A stretch of 37,625 nucleotides of DNA from Erysipelotrichaceae bacterium. GTDB taxonomy: Bacteria > Bacillota_I > Bacilli_A > Erysipelotrichales > Erysipelotrichaceae. The stretch lies in contig CAAEVI010000119.1 in assembly GCA_900759455.1 (NCBI GenBank), forward strand, positions 1-37,625, given 5' to 3'. Position numbers and translations under genes: made by a program. The notes beneath the pieces are model-generated. The model did no database searches. It was not told where the DNA came from and saw only the letters and a list, made by a program, of their open reading frames with translations. Shown here piece after piece: positions 23,458 to 31,895 of this stretch (position 1 is its first letter; each line of letters starts with the position of its first letter).

Positions 23458-25443
23458 TCAATGTTTTGTCAGCTCTTTTAAAGCTTCTTCCATTTCTTCG
23501 TCTGAAACCTGAGGTTCTTCGGGTTCATTACCGGCAGAAGTCTCCTGTCCGTTATCGCCAGAAGCCTCTCCTTCATTCGGCGTCTCTTCCACAGGCTGTT
23601 CCTGCTGCACTTTTTCAGCTTCCTCCTGCGGAGAAGTCAATGTTCCGTATTCAACCAGATTGTTGATCTGTTCTTTTGTCAGCGTTTCTTCCTCAAACAG
23701 GGAATTTGCGATCAGATCCAGCAGATCACGGTTTTCGCTCAGGATGCGTTTGCAGTCCTCATAGCACTCGTCAACGATCTTGCGGACTTCCTTGTCGATT
23801 TCGGCAGCTACGCCGGCAGAATAGTTGTTGCCGTTGTTGTAGTCACGTCCAAGGAAAACATTTCCCTGCGGATCCGCATACTGGATCGGTCCCAGTGATG
23901 ACATACCAAAGACACGTACCATTGCCTTGGCAATCTTAGTGATCTTTTCGATATCGTTCACGGCACCGGCACTGATCTCGCCGAATACGATTTCTTCTGC
24001 CACACGGCCGCCTAAAAGGCCGGTAATCTGTGCCATGTATTCACGCTTGCGATGGAAGTATTTCTCTTCCCGCGGTGTCATCAGGTTATAGCCGCCGGCT
24101 TCCCCGCGCGGAATGATAGTCACCTTTTGTACCATATCAGCATCTTTCAGCTTGATTCCGATGACCGCATGACCCGCTTCATGATAAGAAACCAGACGCT
24201 TGTCATCATCATTGTATTTTTTCGATTTCTTGGCCGGTCCCATCATGACACGGTCAATTGCCTCATCCAGGTCATCCATCGTGATCATTTTGCGATGATC
24301 ACGAACCGCGAGGATCGCACCCTCATTGAGCACATTCTCCAGATCGGCACCTGAAAAGCCAGGTGTACGCTGTGCAAGACTTTCCAAAGAGATATCCTTG
24401 GCCAGCTTTTTATTGCGGGCATGAACACGCAGGATCGCCTCGCGTCCTTTCTTATCCGGAAGACTCACCGTGATCTGGCGGTCAAAACGGCCGCTTCGCA
24501 GCAGGGCCGGATCCAATACATCCGGACGGTTCGTTGCCGCGATGATGACGATTCCTTTGTTTTCGCCCATTCCGTCCATCTCTACAAGCAGCTGGTTCAG
24601 TGTCTGTTCACGCTCGTCATTGCCGCCGCCCATGCCGGCACCACGCTGGCGTCCGACCGCATCGATTTCATCGATAAACACGATACAAGGCGCAGCCTGC
24701 TGTGCTTTCTTGAACATGTCACGGACACGGCTGGCACCTGTACCGACGAACATTTCCACGAAATCAGAACCGCTGATCGAGAAGAACGGTACATCTGCCT
24801 CTCCGGCCACAGCTTTGGCAAGCAGGGTCTTACCGGTTCCCGGCGGACCTACCATCAACAAACCTTTCGGGATACGGGCTCCCATATCCGTAAACTGTTT
24901 TGGATTTTTCAGATAGTCGATGATTTCACGGACTTCCTCTTTTTCCTCATCACAGCCGGCAACATCCTTGAATCGCACCTTCACATTTGATTGAATCTTG
25001 GCACGGGACTTTGCAAAATCAAAGGCCTTGTTGTTGCCTCCGGCATTCATCTTGGAAAAAATGATAAAGAAAGCTCCGATCATCAGCAGTACGGGAAGCA
25101 GGTTAAAAAGCACATTGATGAACTGATTTTCACGGTTCGGATCAGATACTGCGATCTTCCCCTCTCCCAGTGTATCCGTCAGCCACTGTATGTTCTCATC
25201 TGTTTTCGGCACACTTACTGTAAAGTTGCGTGTTGTTCCGTCTTCATTCTTATAGGTACCCTGTACATCAATCACAGTGCTGCCCACAGACATTGAAGAC
25301 TGCTGGAAAGTCATTTTCTCAGCTTCCTGCATGAACGTGGAATAATCAAAATTCTGCGTCCTGCTGTCATTGCTGAATACAATAAGTGAGGCGAGAATAA
25401 TGATCACAAGTGCATATGGCAGATAATTCATCCATTTTTTCAT
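23458..25443 (-). CDS. ftsH: ATP-dependent zinc metalloprotease FtsH
   Basis: A 661-residue membrane protease that degrades misfolded membrane proteins and short-lived regulators. Two membrane helices (about 7-24 and 110-130) flank an extracellular loop. Then follow the AAA domain with Walker A GPPGTGKT (199-206), Walker B IVFIDEIDAVG, the second-region homology TNRPDVLDPALLRSGRFDR, and the zinc site HEAGH (421-425). The acidic Glu/Gln-rich tail of about 50 residues is typical of Firmicutes. GAGGAGG precedes ATG 25443. It lies 33 bases behind hpt in the tilS-hpt-ftsH order known from Bacillus. Confidence 0.97.
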   Translation of the reverse strand: MKKWMNYLPYALVIIILASLIVFSNDSRTQNFDYSTFMQEAEKMTFQQSSMSVGSTVIDVQGTYKNEDGTTRNFTVSVPKTDENIQWLTDTLGEGKIAVSDPNRENQFINVLFNLLPVLLMIGAFFIIFSKMNAGGNNKAFDFAKSRAKIQSNVKVRFKDVAGCDEEKEEVREIIDYLKNPKQFTDMGARIPKGLLMVGPPGTGKTLLAKAVAGEADVPFFSISGSDFVEMFVGTGASRVRDMFKKAQQAAPCIVFIDEIDAVGRQRGAGMGGGNDEREQTLNQLLVEMDGMGENKGIVIIAATNRPDVLDPALLRSGRFDRQITVSLPDKKGREAILRVHARNKKLAKDISLESLAQRTPGFSGADLENVLNEGAILAVRDHRKMITMDDLDEAIDRVMMGPAKKSKKYNDDDKRLVSYHEAGHAVIGIKLKDADMVQKVTIIPRGEAGGYNLMTPREEKYFHRKREYMAQITGLLGGRVAEEIVFGEISAGAVNDIEKITKIAKAMVRVFGMSSLGPIQYADPQGNVFLGRDYNNGNNYSAGVAAEIDKEVRKIVDECYEDCKRILSENRDLLDLIANSLFEEETLTKEQINNLVEYGTLTSPQEEAEKVQQEQPVEETPNEGEASGDNGQETSAGNEPEEPQVSDEEMEEALKELTKH

Positions 25444-25476
25444 TATTTCAAACCTCCTCTGCGTTGCAGTTTGTTT

Positions 25477-26019
25477 TTATTTTTCGTAAACCGCAGGCTT
25501 CAATACACCGATGTATGGAAGATTACGGTATTTCTGGTTGTAATCCAGACCATAGCCGACCACAAACTCATTCGGGATCTTAAATCCTACGTAATCCGCG
25601 TCAATTTCAATCACGCGGCGTTCAGGCTTGTCCAGCAGTGAAACGATTTTTACATCTGCTGCACCTTTATTGTAAAGCATCTGTTTTACTTCTTTCAGAG
25701 TTCGTCCCGTATCCACGATGTCTTCAACCAAAAGGATTGATTCTCCCTTAACTGATTTATCCAGATCTTTGTTGATTTTTACATCGCCGACAGATTCGGC
25801 ACCATCATAGCTTGATACATCCATAAAGTCGATTTCGATATCCAAGTCGATATGTTTCATGATTTCGGCAAGGAAAGGAACGCTTCCTTTCAACAGTCCG
25901 ACAACGATCGGTGTCTTGTTTTCCCTGCGGTAATCTTCGCTGATCAAGGCTCCCAGTTCCTTGCTGCGTTTCACAATTTCTTCTTCGCTTACTAAAATAC
26001 GATCAATTACATCTATCAC
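25477..26019 (-). CDS. hpt: Hypoxanthine phosphoribosyltransferase
   Basis: A 180-residue purine-salvage enzyme joining PRPP with hypoxanthine or guanine. The PRPP loop is ILLVEDIVDTGRTL, preceded by the flexible-loop Ser-Tyr region MDVSSYDGAESVG; YVGFKIPNEFVVGYGLDYNQKYRNLP is the C-terminal purine site. The start is GTG 26019, with GGGAGG nine bases upstream; the longer frame lacks family sequence. Located 30 bases behind tilS. Confidence 0.95.
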   Translation of the reverse strand: MIDVIDRILVSEEEIVKRSKELGALISEDYRRENKTPIVVGLLKGSVPFLAEIMKHIDLDIEIDFMDVSSYDGAESVGDVKINKDLDKSVKGESILLVEDIVDTGRTLKEVKQMLYNKGAADVKIVSLLDKPERRVIEIDADYVGFKIPNEFVVGYGLDYNQKYRNLPYIGVLKPAVYEK

Positions 26020-26049
26020 TCTAAAAATCCTCCCAATGCAGAACAATGA

Positions 26050-27273
26050 TTATTGTATCATAAATAGTGTTGGATTGTTAGAAAAATGTGCAATATCACA
26101 CCCAATTTTCGGCACAAAGATCACGGTTCCCTCCGCATTGACCATGACCGGCCAAGACCTGCGCTGATCAAGAGGAATATGACGGTCAATGAACCATCGA
26201 TGCAGTTTCTTTGTCCCGAAGCGAAGCTTGATCGCATCACCTGGAGCTGCATTTCGGATCGTGATCGGAAAATCGTCTTTGGACAGCGTGACACCTTCGA
26301 TCCGCTCTCCCTGATCACAAAGCGTAAAATACGGTGTCTGCAGCATTTGAGGCGAATCGTAGACATATGCGAAAACGCACATTTCTAGTTTATCCACCAC
26401 CAGCTGATCATATTCCTTTTTTAATACCCAGTGATCCGTTAAAGTCTGCTGCCACTGTGTTTTCAAGCTGCACAGCCTGCGCAGCAGATCCTGCTGTGCC
26501 CCCATGGAAAGTGAGCAGCCGCTCTGTTTTCGGATCCAGTACTGCAGAATAAAGGCACTTTCTTTTTGATCGAGCAGTTCTCTGCAGCTGCCCTTCCATC
26601 TTTTCAGAAATGCTTCGCTCTCTTTCTGCAGCACAGACAGCCTTTCATTATCCGCCTCCATTCTCTGCAGCAGAGAAAGCCGCATGTTTTCGTCCATTTT
26701 CTCCAGTTGATGATGGCGAATGCGGTTGCGCTCGTAATCATCCGTGAAATTTGATTCGTCATCGCCGTACACGACAGCAAAGCGGGTGCAATATTCCCGC
26801 AGCTCTTCTCTCGTATAAGCCAGTAACGGACGAACGACATGTACATCGAATATATCGGTTTCACGGCACAGACCATAGCGCTGAGGAATAGATCCGCGCT
26901 GTTTCTGCATCAAATAGGTTTCCAGGACATCATCCTGCTGATGAGCGACCAAAACACCCTTGCAGTTATGACATTCACACAGTTCCTTATAAAAGACATA
27001 ACGGTCTTTTCTGGCATTTGCCTGAAAATTTCCCGTCTCTGAAGTCTGTGCATGCAGGACATCGATGGGAATCGACCACTTGGAACAGTACTGCTCGCAA
27101 ATCTGCTGATCCCTGTCTGCCGTTTCCCGATGATGATAATTCACATGGGCACAGCGGAGATTGACGCCTGCCCTTCGGCACATATCCAGCAAGGCCATGG
27201 AGTCGCCTCCGCCGCTGACGCCGACCAGCCATGTGCCCTGTTTCAACTGATCCATTTTTACTTGATTTTCCAT
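26050..27273 (-). CDS. tilS: tRNA(Ile)-lysidine synthetase TilS
   Basis: Converts the wobble cytidine of the tRNA-Ile CAU anticodon to lysidine with ATP. The PP-loop signature is VSGGGDS (residues 19-25), followed by CAHVNYHHRETADRD, the HQQDDVLETYLMQKQRG motif and a PLLAYTREEL segment; the C-terminal domain ends with RRSWPVM and related family sequence. ATG 27273 sits six bases after a TATAAT with no ribosome site, so the mRNA is probably leaderless. A second in-frame ATG at codon 7 is the alternative. Confidence 0.93.
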   Translation of the reverse strand: MENQVKMDQLKQGTWLVGVSGGGDSMALLDMCRRAGVNLRCAHVNYHHRETADRDQQICEQYCSKWSIPIDVLHAQTSETGNFQANARKDRYVFYKELCECHNCKGVLVAHQQDDVLETYLMQKQRGSIPQRYGLCRETDIFDVHVVRPLLAYTREELREYCTRFAVVYGDDESNFTDDYERNRIRHHQLEKMDENMRLSLLQRMEADNERLSVLQKESEAFLKRWKGSCRELLDQKESAFILQYWIRKQSGCSLSMGAQQDLLRRLCSLKTQWQQTLTDHWVLKKEYDQLVVDKLEMCVFAYVYDSPQMLQTPYFTLCDQGERIEGVTLSKDDFPITIRNAAPGDAIKLRFGTKKLHRWFIDRHIPLDQRRSWPVMVNAEGTVIFVPKIGCDIAHFSNNPTLFMIQ

Positions 27274-27279
27274 GACCGT

Positions 27280-27308
27280 ATTATAGTACAGCACTGCTAA
27301 ATACGCAA
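27280..27308 (-). promoter_or_regulatory. Promoter of tilS, likely giving a leaderless mRNA
   Basis: TTGCGT (27303-27308), 17 bases, TATAAT (27280-27285). With the usual start 6-8 bases past the -10 the first transcribed base is at or beside the A of ATG 27273. Confidence 0.65.
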
Positions 27309-27342
27309 TGATTTCGCCTGAAATGCACACCTCTCTCTTCGC

Positions 27343-27371
27343 GTAAAAAAAAGCCGGGTCTGCCGGCTTTT
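27343..27371 (-). terminator. Terminator after spoIIE
   Basis: Stem 27349-27357 with 27363-27371 (nine pairs, 5-base loop) and seven to eight T on the minus strand, nine bases past the spoIIE stop. It separates spoIIE from the tilS operon. Confidence 0.85.
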
Positions 27372-27379
27372 CACAACCA

Positions 27380-29242
27380 TTATGCTTCATGTTTATATTC
27401 TGTTTCCGCAAAACGTAGCAACAGCGCAGTCGTATCGTCTTCGCGTTCATGCAGACGCAGCCCTCTCATCAGCTCATTGAGCTCATCACGCACGGATACG
27501 CTACGGCGCATGCGCAGCCAGCGCTCGATTTCCTGCATCCGAACACCGTCACTTACCATCAGGATCTCATCATCCTTCTGCAGCTGCACCTCCATGCAGT
27601 GAGGCTCGATTTCCTCTAAGATCCCGACCGGGAGCGATCGGCCGTCCAGACGCAGCAAACGTTTTTTTCGGATCAGCAGTGTCGGACAGGCAGCTGACTT
27701 GATCAGATATGCTTTTCTGGTATGTACATTGATACAGATCACATCCAATGTTGCGTAAATATCACTGTGCATCAGACGGTTGACTGTTTTCACTGCCTGC
27801 ACGGCATCCATATCACTGGCAATCATGCGCTGAAAGATGCCGCTGATCAGCAGTGAGCTTTTTGCGGCCGCTTCTCCGCTCCCCATACCGTCCGACAATG
27901 AACAAATAGTATAAGGCCCATGGCGAAAGATCGAACATGTATCACCGTTGCCGGATGCCCGTACACTGATCGAATCATAGGAAGCATCCACCCAGTAATG
28001 CTGTGAACTGCTGAAAACAAAGTCTGAGGAACGGTAAAACAGACGTGATTCCTTAAGATATTCCAAATGAAAACAAGTCGCATATAATGTATCCAGCAGC
28101 GGCTTTAACGTTTCATCGATTTCCGCTCTGGCTGTCCGGTCAATCACACCTTCGATGCGGATTTGCGCATCCTGTTGAACGACTTTCAGTGAATGCACTG
28201 TAAACTGATACCCTTCCAGCACCTCTTTCAGTGCCTTCTCATCCATTGTCTTTGTTTTGGCACCGAGCTGAAGCGCCATTTGTGCCACACCGTCCGCCAT
28301 TTGATACAGCAGATTGCTGTCCTGCTGATGCTGGGCCTCATAGAACTGTCCAAGAGAATAAAAAACTCCCGAATAGTTTTGCAGCCGGCGTTTCATGATC
28401 TGTTCTTTTTCCTGCTGAAGATCCATTGAAACGACCGGATTTCTTTTCAGTTCATGCTGCCACTGCATCAGCTTTATGACATATGCCATACCGGCCGTAA
28501 CGGCCTGGACAAGAGTCGGCTGCAACATCCACATGATCAGCAAAAAAAGAAGAGAACTGATTCTTTTGTCGATCGGTGCGTGCAGCAGCACAACGGCCAG
28601 ACAGGCAGTCAGCGGAAAATCGTATATATGAATATTCATCAGCAGCAGCAACATACATCCTGCAAGCGGCTGACAGACCATCATCACCAGCATTCCCGCC
28701 GTCAGAGAAAACACATCCGTCAAATCCGGAAAATAATAAATCCCCGTAAAACAGGCGGTAACCAGAAAGGTTCCTTTCCAGATGTCATTATGCTGCCATT
28801 CATTGCGCATCCACCCGCCGTTTTCCAGCTGTGCTCCATACAAAAGCGCCAGCAGAGACATTGTCATCACAATCAGTTTCCAGTCCTGCAGCTGAATGAC
28901 AAAGGGAAGCTGAACAGCAAGAGTGATCACGCTCATCCACAGCGGAAGTGAACCGCGCACAGCCCCCGCACATTGTACGAGAAGAAAAAAAATGATGATT
29001 CCCAAGATGCTCAGATACGCTGTTGAAACAGAAAGAGCAACAAAAAACAGAGACAGCGAAAAAAGAAAAAATAAAATTGCCTTGCGATTATGAAGATAAC
29101 CGTACGTCAACAACGGAAATAAAAACAGATACTGAAAACGCAGCGGCACTATTGATACAAATACCCCTGCGCCCAGATACAAAATTATTTCCAGATTTGT
29201 ATGAAGGCTGACCCGATGATCCTTCACCACTGCCTTTTCCAC
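27380..29242 (-). CDS. spoIIE: Stage II sporulation protein E, PP2C-type phosphatase
   Basis: A 620-residue membrane phosphatase; in Bacillus it dephosphorylates SpoIIAA to activate the forespore sigma factor and links division to sporulation. Residues up to about 260 contain around ten hydrophobic segments; residues about 270-400 form the linker; the PP2C domain occupies about 410-615 with CSLSDGMGSGEAAAKSSLL (metal Asp), ATLDVICINVHT, LIKSAACPTLL and EILMVSDGV. Bacillus SpoIIE has about 827 residues, so the regulatory middle is shorter here. The start is GTG 29242 with GAGGTGAT upstream. A Spo0A-like promoter precedes it. Confidence 0.9.
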   Translation of the reverse strand: MEKAVVKDHRVSLHTNLEIILYLGAGVFVSIVPLRFQYLFLFPLLTYGYLHNRKAILFFLFSLSLFFVALSVSTAYLSILGIIIFFLLVQCAGAVRGSLPLWMSVITLAVQLPFVIQLQDWKLIVMTMSLLALLYGAQLENGGWMRNEWQHNDIWKGTFLVTACFTGIYYFPDLTDVFSLTAGMLVMMVCQPLAGCMLLLLMNIHIYDFPLTACLAVVLLHAPIDKRISSLLFLLIMWMLQPTLVQAVTAGMAYVIKLMQWQHELKRNPVVSMDLQQEKEQIMKRRLQNYSGVFYSLGQFYEAQHQQDSNLLYQMADGVAQMALQLGAKTKTMDEKALKEVLEGYQFTVHSLKVVQQDAQIRIEGVIDRTARAEIDETLKPLLDTLYATCFHLEYLKESRLFYRSSDFVFSSSQHYWVDASYDSISVRASGNGDTCSIFRHGPYTICSLSDGMGSGEAAAKSSLLISGIFQRMIASDMDAVQAVKTVNRLMHSDIYATLDVICINVHTRKAYLIKSAACPTLLIRKKRLLRLDGRSLPVGILEEIEPHCMEVQLQKDDEILMVSDGVRMQEIERWLRMRRSVSVRDELNELMRGLRLHEREDDTTALLLRFAETEYKHEA

Positions 29243-29262
29243 AGCATCACCTCACGCCCCCT

Positions 29263-29295
29263 ATTGTAGGAAAACGCAAAAGAAAAACTTGTCGG
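29263..29295 (-). promoter_or_regulatory. Candidate Spo0A-activated promoter of spoIIE
   Basis: TACAAT at 29263-29268 and CCGACA at 29290-29295 are 21 bases apart. Spo0A-driven sigma-A promoters such as spoIIE in Bacillus have about that wide spacing, with an 0A box (TGTCGAA) on the -35. Here TGTCGGA at 29290-29296 on the plus strand is one base from that box. Confidence 0.5.
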
Positions 29296-29310
29296 AATGT
29301 GCGCACATTC
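29295..29310. promoter_or_regulatory. Perfect 16-bp palindrome upstream of spoIIE
   Basis: GAATGTGCGCACATTC is self-complementary over all 16 bases and abuts the 0A-like box. There is no T run, so it looks like an operator and not a terminator. The binding protein is unknown. Confidence 0.55.
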
Positions 29311-29323
29311 AAGAAAAGAGGCA

Positions 29324-29890
29324 TCAGCCGATCACCTGCTGCATACGATGATAAATGCTTTGAAACAAATCACTGTTTTTTTCGATATGGGCCTTCACAT
29401 CAATGATGCGCGCCGTATTGATAAATTTACAGTCATTCAGGAATAAAGTAGAAGGCTTGTTCAGTCCCGGCACCTTCCCGATACGCATCAGATGTTTTTT
29501 CCCCTTAGGATTGGCATATACATCGAAAGCCTGACGATAAGCCAGCGGATTGCCGCTCATCGGAATCACAAAAGCCTTGCCGTGATACATTTTCATGACA
29601 ATGCCGAAATGCTGAAAACCGATCTCGCACTGATAAGCATCTGCACCAAAGTCTATAAAGCAAATATCTCCGACATGAAGATCGATCCCGAAAGATTCAC
29701 AGGAAAACAATCCCGCCCTTTCCCGGTGATTGGCTTCCGAAATCAGATGCTCTGCCTGTTCTTTCTGGTTCATCCTGACAAAACGTTCCTGCCTTCGCTG
29801 CAGAAACTGTTCCATGATATCCTGCCACTGATGAAGCACTTCCTCCGGTGCGGCCTGTTTTGCCTGTGTATATAATGTCCGAACATCCAT
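29324..29890 (-). CDS. MazF/PemK-like fold protein, solitary
   Basis: A 188-residue protein. The first 65 residues are helical and charged. Residues about 72-115 (VGDICFIDFGADAYQ, HFGIVMKMYHGKAFVIPMSGN) follow the SH3-like start of MazF/PemK-type endoribonucleases (GDI..DFG...., H..IV, VIP). The later TLFLNDCKFINTARI corresponds to the barrel end. A typical MazF is about 110 residues and has an antitoxin gene in front; here there is none, and the N-terminal extension could play that role. GGAGG lies seven bases before ATG 29890. Identification by pattern only. Confidence 0.55.
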   Translation of the reverse strand: MDVRTLYTQAKQAAPEEVLHQWQDIMEQFLQRRQERFVRMNQKEQAEHLISEANHRERAGLFSCESFGIDLHVGDICFIDFGADAYQCEIGFQHFGIVMKMYHGKAFVIPMSGNPLAYRQAFDVYANPKGKKHLMRIGKVPGLNKPSTLFLNDCKFINTARIIDVKAHIEKNSDLFQSIYHRMQQVIG

Positions 29891-29989
29891 GCTATTCCTC
29901 CTTTCATCCCATTTATACGTAATCCTTTTTCTTTTCCCCTGCTGTTTTCACTAAAAGTATGCGCCGTTCTTTCACGGTTCATACCCAAG

Positions 29990-30017
29990 AAAAAAAGCTG
30001 TTCTTCTTCGAACAGCT
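29990..30017 (-). terminator. Terminator after niaR
   Basis: Arms 29996-30003 and 30010-30017 (eight pairs), 6-base loop; seven T on the minus strand. It lies 15 bases beyond the niaR stop. Confidence 0.8.
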
Positions 30018-30032
30018 CCATGATCATAAAAA

Positions 30033-30530
30033 CTATCTCTGATACAGTAATCCTTTTTTCCTCAATGCATCTTCCACTCGGTGAAATACCGCTTCATCCC
30101 GGCAGCGGATCGTATGCAGATGAACCCCGTGCGTTAACTGACTTAACGGTTCATTGCCGTCGATCTTGTTCAGGAACTGATCCACATCATATCGGGAGGA
30201 AAGATGCAGCTGACCTACCAGCTGGCCGTAAATCGGATGCTCAACGATCACATCGATCACGCTTGCTCCCTGGTCGATGATCGTATACAGCTCATCCTGA
30301 ATCTGTTCGCGGGTATGCGATACCGCCAGTTTTTTTTCAACGCCTTCTTTTTTTTCTTCTAAAACATAGCCTCTCGGCGTGGCAATGATCTGTGTTCCCG
30401 CAGCCCGGATCAATGCCACATCCCCTACGATGATCTGTCTGGATACATGCAGCTTTTTTGCCAGAGCTGATGCAGAGAGCGGCTTTTCACTTTTCTTTAT
30501 TTCATCTATGATGATCTGCTTACGGTCCAT
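30033..30530 (-). CDS. niaR: NiaR-type niacin-responsive transcription repressor
   Basis: A 165-residue repressor with an N-terminal HTH_11 domain (residues 1-60: PLSASALAKKLHVSRQIIVGDVALIRAAG, then ATPRGYVL). It is followed by a 3H domain, named for three conserved histidines (SHTREQIQDELYTIIDQGASV, VEHPIYGQLVG, LTHGVHLHTIRC). NiaR (YrxA) binds niacin and represses NAD-precursor genes in Firmicutes. ATG 30530 has GGAGG seven bases upstream. It is monocistronic; its probable target is the niaX operator at 17015-17050. NAD biosynthesis genes are not in the window. Confidence 0.9.
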   Translation of the reverse strand: MDRKQIIIDEIKKSEKPLSASALAKKLHVSRQIIVGDVALIRAAGTQIIATPRGYVLEEKKEGVEKKLAVSHTREQIQDELYTIIDQGASVIDVIVEHPIYGQLVGQLHLSSRYDVDQFLNKIDGNEPLSQLTHGVHLHTIRCRDEAVFHRVEDALRKKGLLYQR

Positions 30531-30561
30531 GCGTTCGCCTCCAAACTGTTTTCTATGAAGC

Positions 30562-30570
30562 ATTATAGCA
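30562..30570 (-). promoter_or_regulatory. Extended -10 promoter of niaR
   Basis: TGCTATAAT on the minus strand, in the 67-base gap after the prepilin peptidase gene. A GAAAAC-N4-GTTTTC repeat overlaps the upstream side; it does not match the niaX operator. Confidence 0.55.
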
Positions 30571-30597
30571 GAAAACAACTGTTTTCGCAGACGTTTT

Positions 30598-31155
30598 TCA
30601 AAGAAACAGTAGCAAGATTGTCATCGATATCCACGGGGCAAAGGGGATTCTGGTCTGTTTCTTAACATGTCCCGACCATAAGGCAATGCATGCAAACAGG
30701 CCGCCAAGGACAAGACTGTAACGAAAATATGACAAAAAAGAAAAGCCGAAAGAAAGGGCACAGACACTGCATAATTTGACATCTCCCCAACCAAAGCTCC
30801 CCTTCCTCCACTTCTCCACGATCCAGGAAGCCGCCAGGATCACTGCCAGTGACGCTGCTCTCTCCCATGGGGAAACAGCGGTAAAAGGAAACGTCAGCAG
30901 CAAAGTGATCAGCACCAGCATATCCGGTATGATCATACAATACAGATCGATCAAAGCAATTACGGCAAACAGCAAAAAGACAAGATAACGGTAAATGATC
31001 TCAGCATTGTATTCCTGATGCATAACAGCAGCCGGATACAGCAGGATTCCAAGACACAGACAAAGCAGTCCTGTCTTCCAGGTTTTCAAGGCCGTATAGT
31101 GAAAAAAGACCAGATACACGAAAAGCGAACCGATCAGAGGCAAAACGAAAATCAT
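30598..31155 (-). CDS. A24-family prepilin peptidase, short form
   Basis: A 185-residue polytopic membrane aspartic protease that cleaves type IV pilin-like leaders. The catalytic aspartates are in ALIDLYCMIIPD (Asp70) and the family GxGD motif GWGDVKL (Asp125); IPFAPWIS is the conserved C-terminal segment. It lacks the N-terminal cysteine/methylase part of full PilD/ComC proteins. No pilin, ATPase or competence gene is nearby, so it is an orphan here. AAGGTGAT precedes ATG 31155. Confidence 0.87.
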   Translation of the reverse strand: MIFVLPLIGSLFVYLVFFHYTALKTWKTGLLCLCLGILLYPAAVMHQEYNAEIIYRYLVFLLFAVIALIDLYCMIIPDMLVLITLLLTFPFTAVSPWERAASLAVILAASWIVEKWRKGSFGWGDVKLCSVCALSFGFSFLSYFRYSLVLGGLFACIALWSGHVKKQTRIPFAPWISMTILLLFL

Positions 31156-31201
31156 ATGTCATCACCTTATTTCCTATACGACACAAAAAAGCCAGCTCAC
31201 T

Positions 31202-31225
31202 AAAAAAGGAAGCACTCTGCTTCCT
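31202..31225 (-). terminator. Terminator after the nitroreductase gene
   Basis: Stem 31207-31214 with 31218-31225 (eight pairs, 3-base loop) and six T on the minus strand; the gene's stop (31224-31226) overlaps it. Confidence 0.8.
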
Positions 31226-31760
31226 AATAGTATTTGGCAATATCCGCAACCTGTTTTCTTTTTGGTTTGGCGGGGTCAATGTCACCATAGCCGACCGCAA
31301 TAACAGCAACAATGGTCTCGTTTTCCGCAATCTGCAGGATCTCGCGAATCTTCTGTGCATTTCTGATTCCCATGACCAGTGTGCTTAATCCCAGCTCGGC
31401 TGCCTTCAACAGCAGATTCATCGTCTGTAATCCCAGATCGTAACAGCCCCAGCCGTTGCCGAGCTCATTGCTCGGCTCGCCTGTTTTTTCAAATCCGCTT
31501 CTGTCTTTGACAAATGTCTCAACGATCAGCACCGGTGCCTCTTCGGTGTTCTCCGCGTTAAAACGGGCAAGTCCTTCCCATTTGACCTTTTCCAGCATTT
31601 CTTCAGACATGACGACATGATAACGGCCTGTCTGTGAGTTTTTCCAGGTCGGTGCCTCAATCGCAGCCGTGATCATTTCATCGATCAGTTCTTTTGCGAC
31701 TTCTTTTTTCTGGTACTTACGAATGCTCCGACGCTTCGCTATTGCTTCATTTAATTCCAT
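31224..31760 (-). CDS. Nitroreductase-family flavoprotein
   Basis: A 178-residue FMN-dependent NAD(P)H oxidoreductase. The family start is AIAKRRSIRKYQKKEV with the FMN-binding Arg-Arg-Ser-Ile-Arg; EAPTWKNSQTGRYHVV and the late VMGIRNAQKIREIL and AVIAVGYGD segments complete the fold. The physiological substrate is unknown. It diverges from the methyltransferase gene at 31896. Confidence 0.93.
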   Translation of the reverse strand: MELNEAIAKRRSIRKYQKKEVAKELIDEMITAAIEAPTWKNSQTGRYHVVMSEEMLEKVKWEGLARFNAENTEEAPVLIVETFVKDRSGFEKTGEPSNELGNGWGCYDLGLQTMNLLLKAAELGLSTLVMGIRNAQKIREILQIAENETIVAVIAVGYGDIDPAKPKRKQVADIAKYY

Positions 31761-31895
31761 ATGATCAGCCTCTCTTTCTTTATATCAAATATCAGTTTCA
31801 GTATAACGCCATTTGCCGCAAAAAGAAAGAGAACGCTGTTTGACGAGGGAAACCCGGAATACTATACTGTATTCATACAGAAAGGAAAGATTAAG

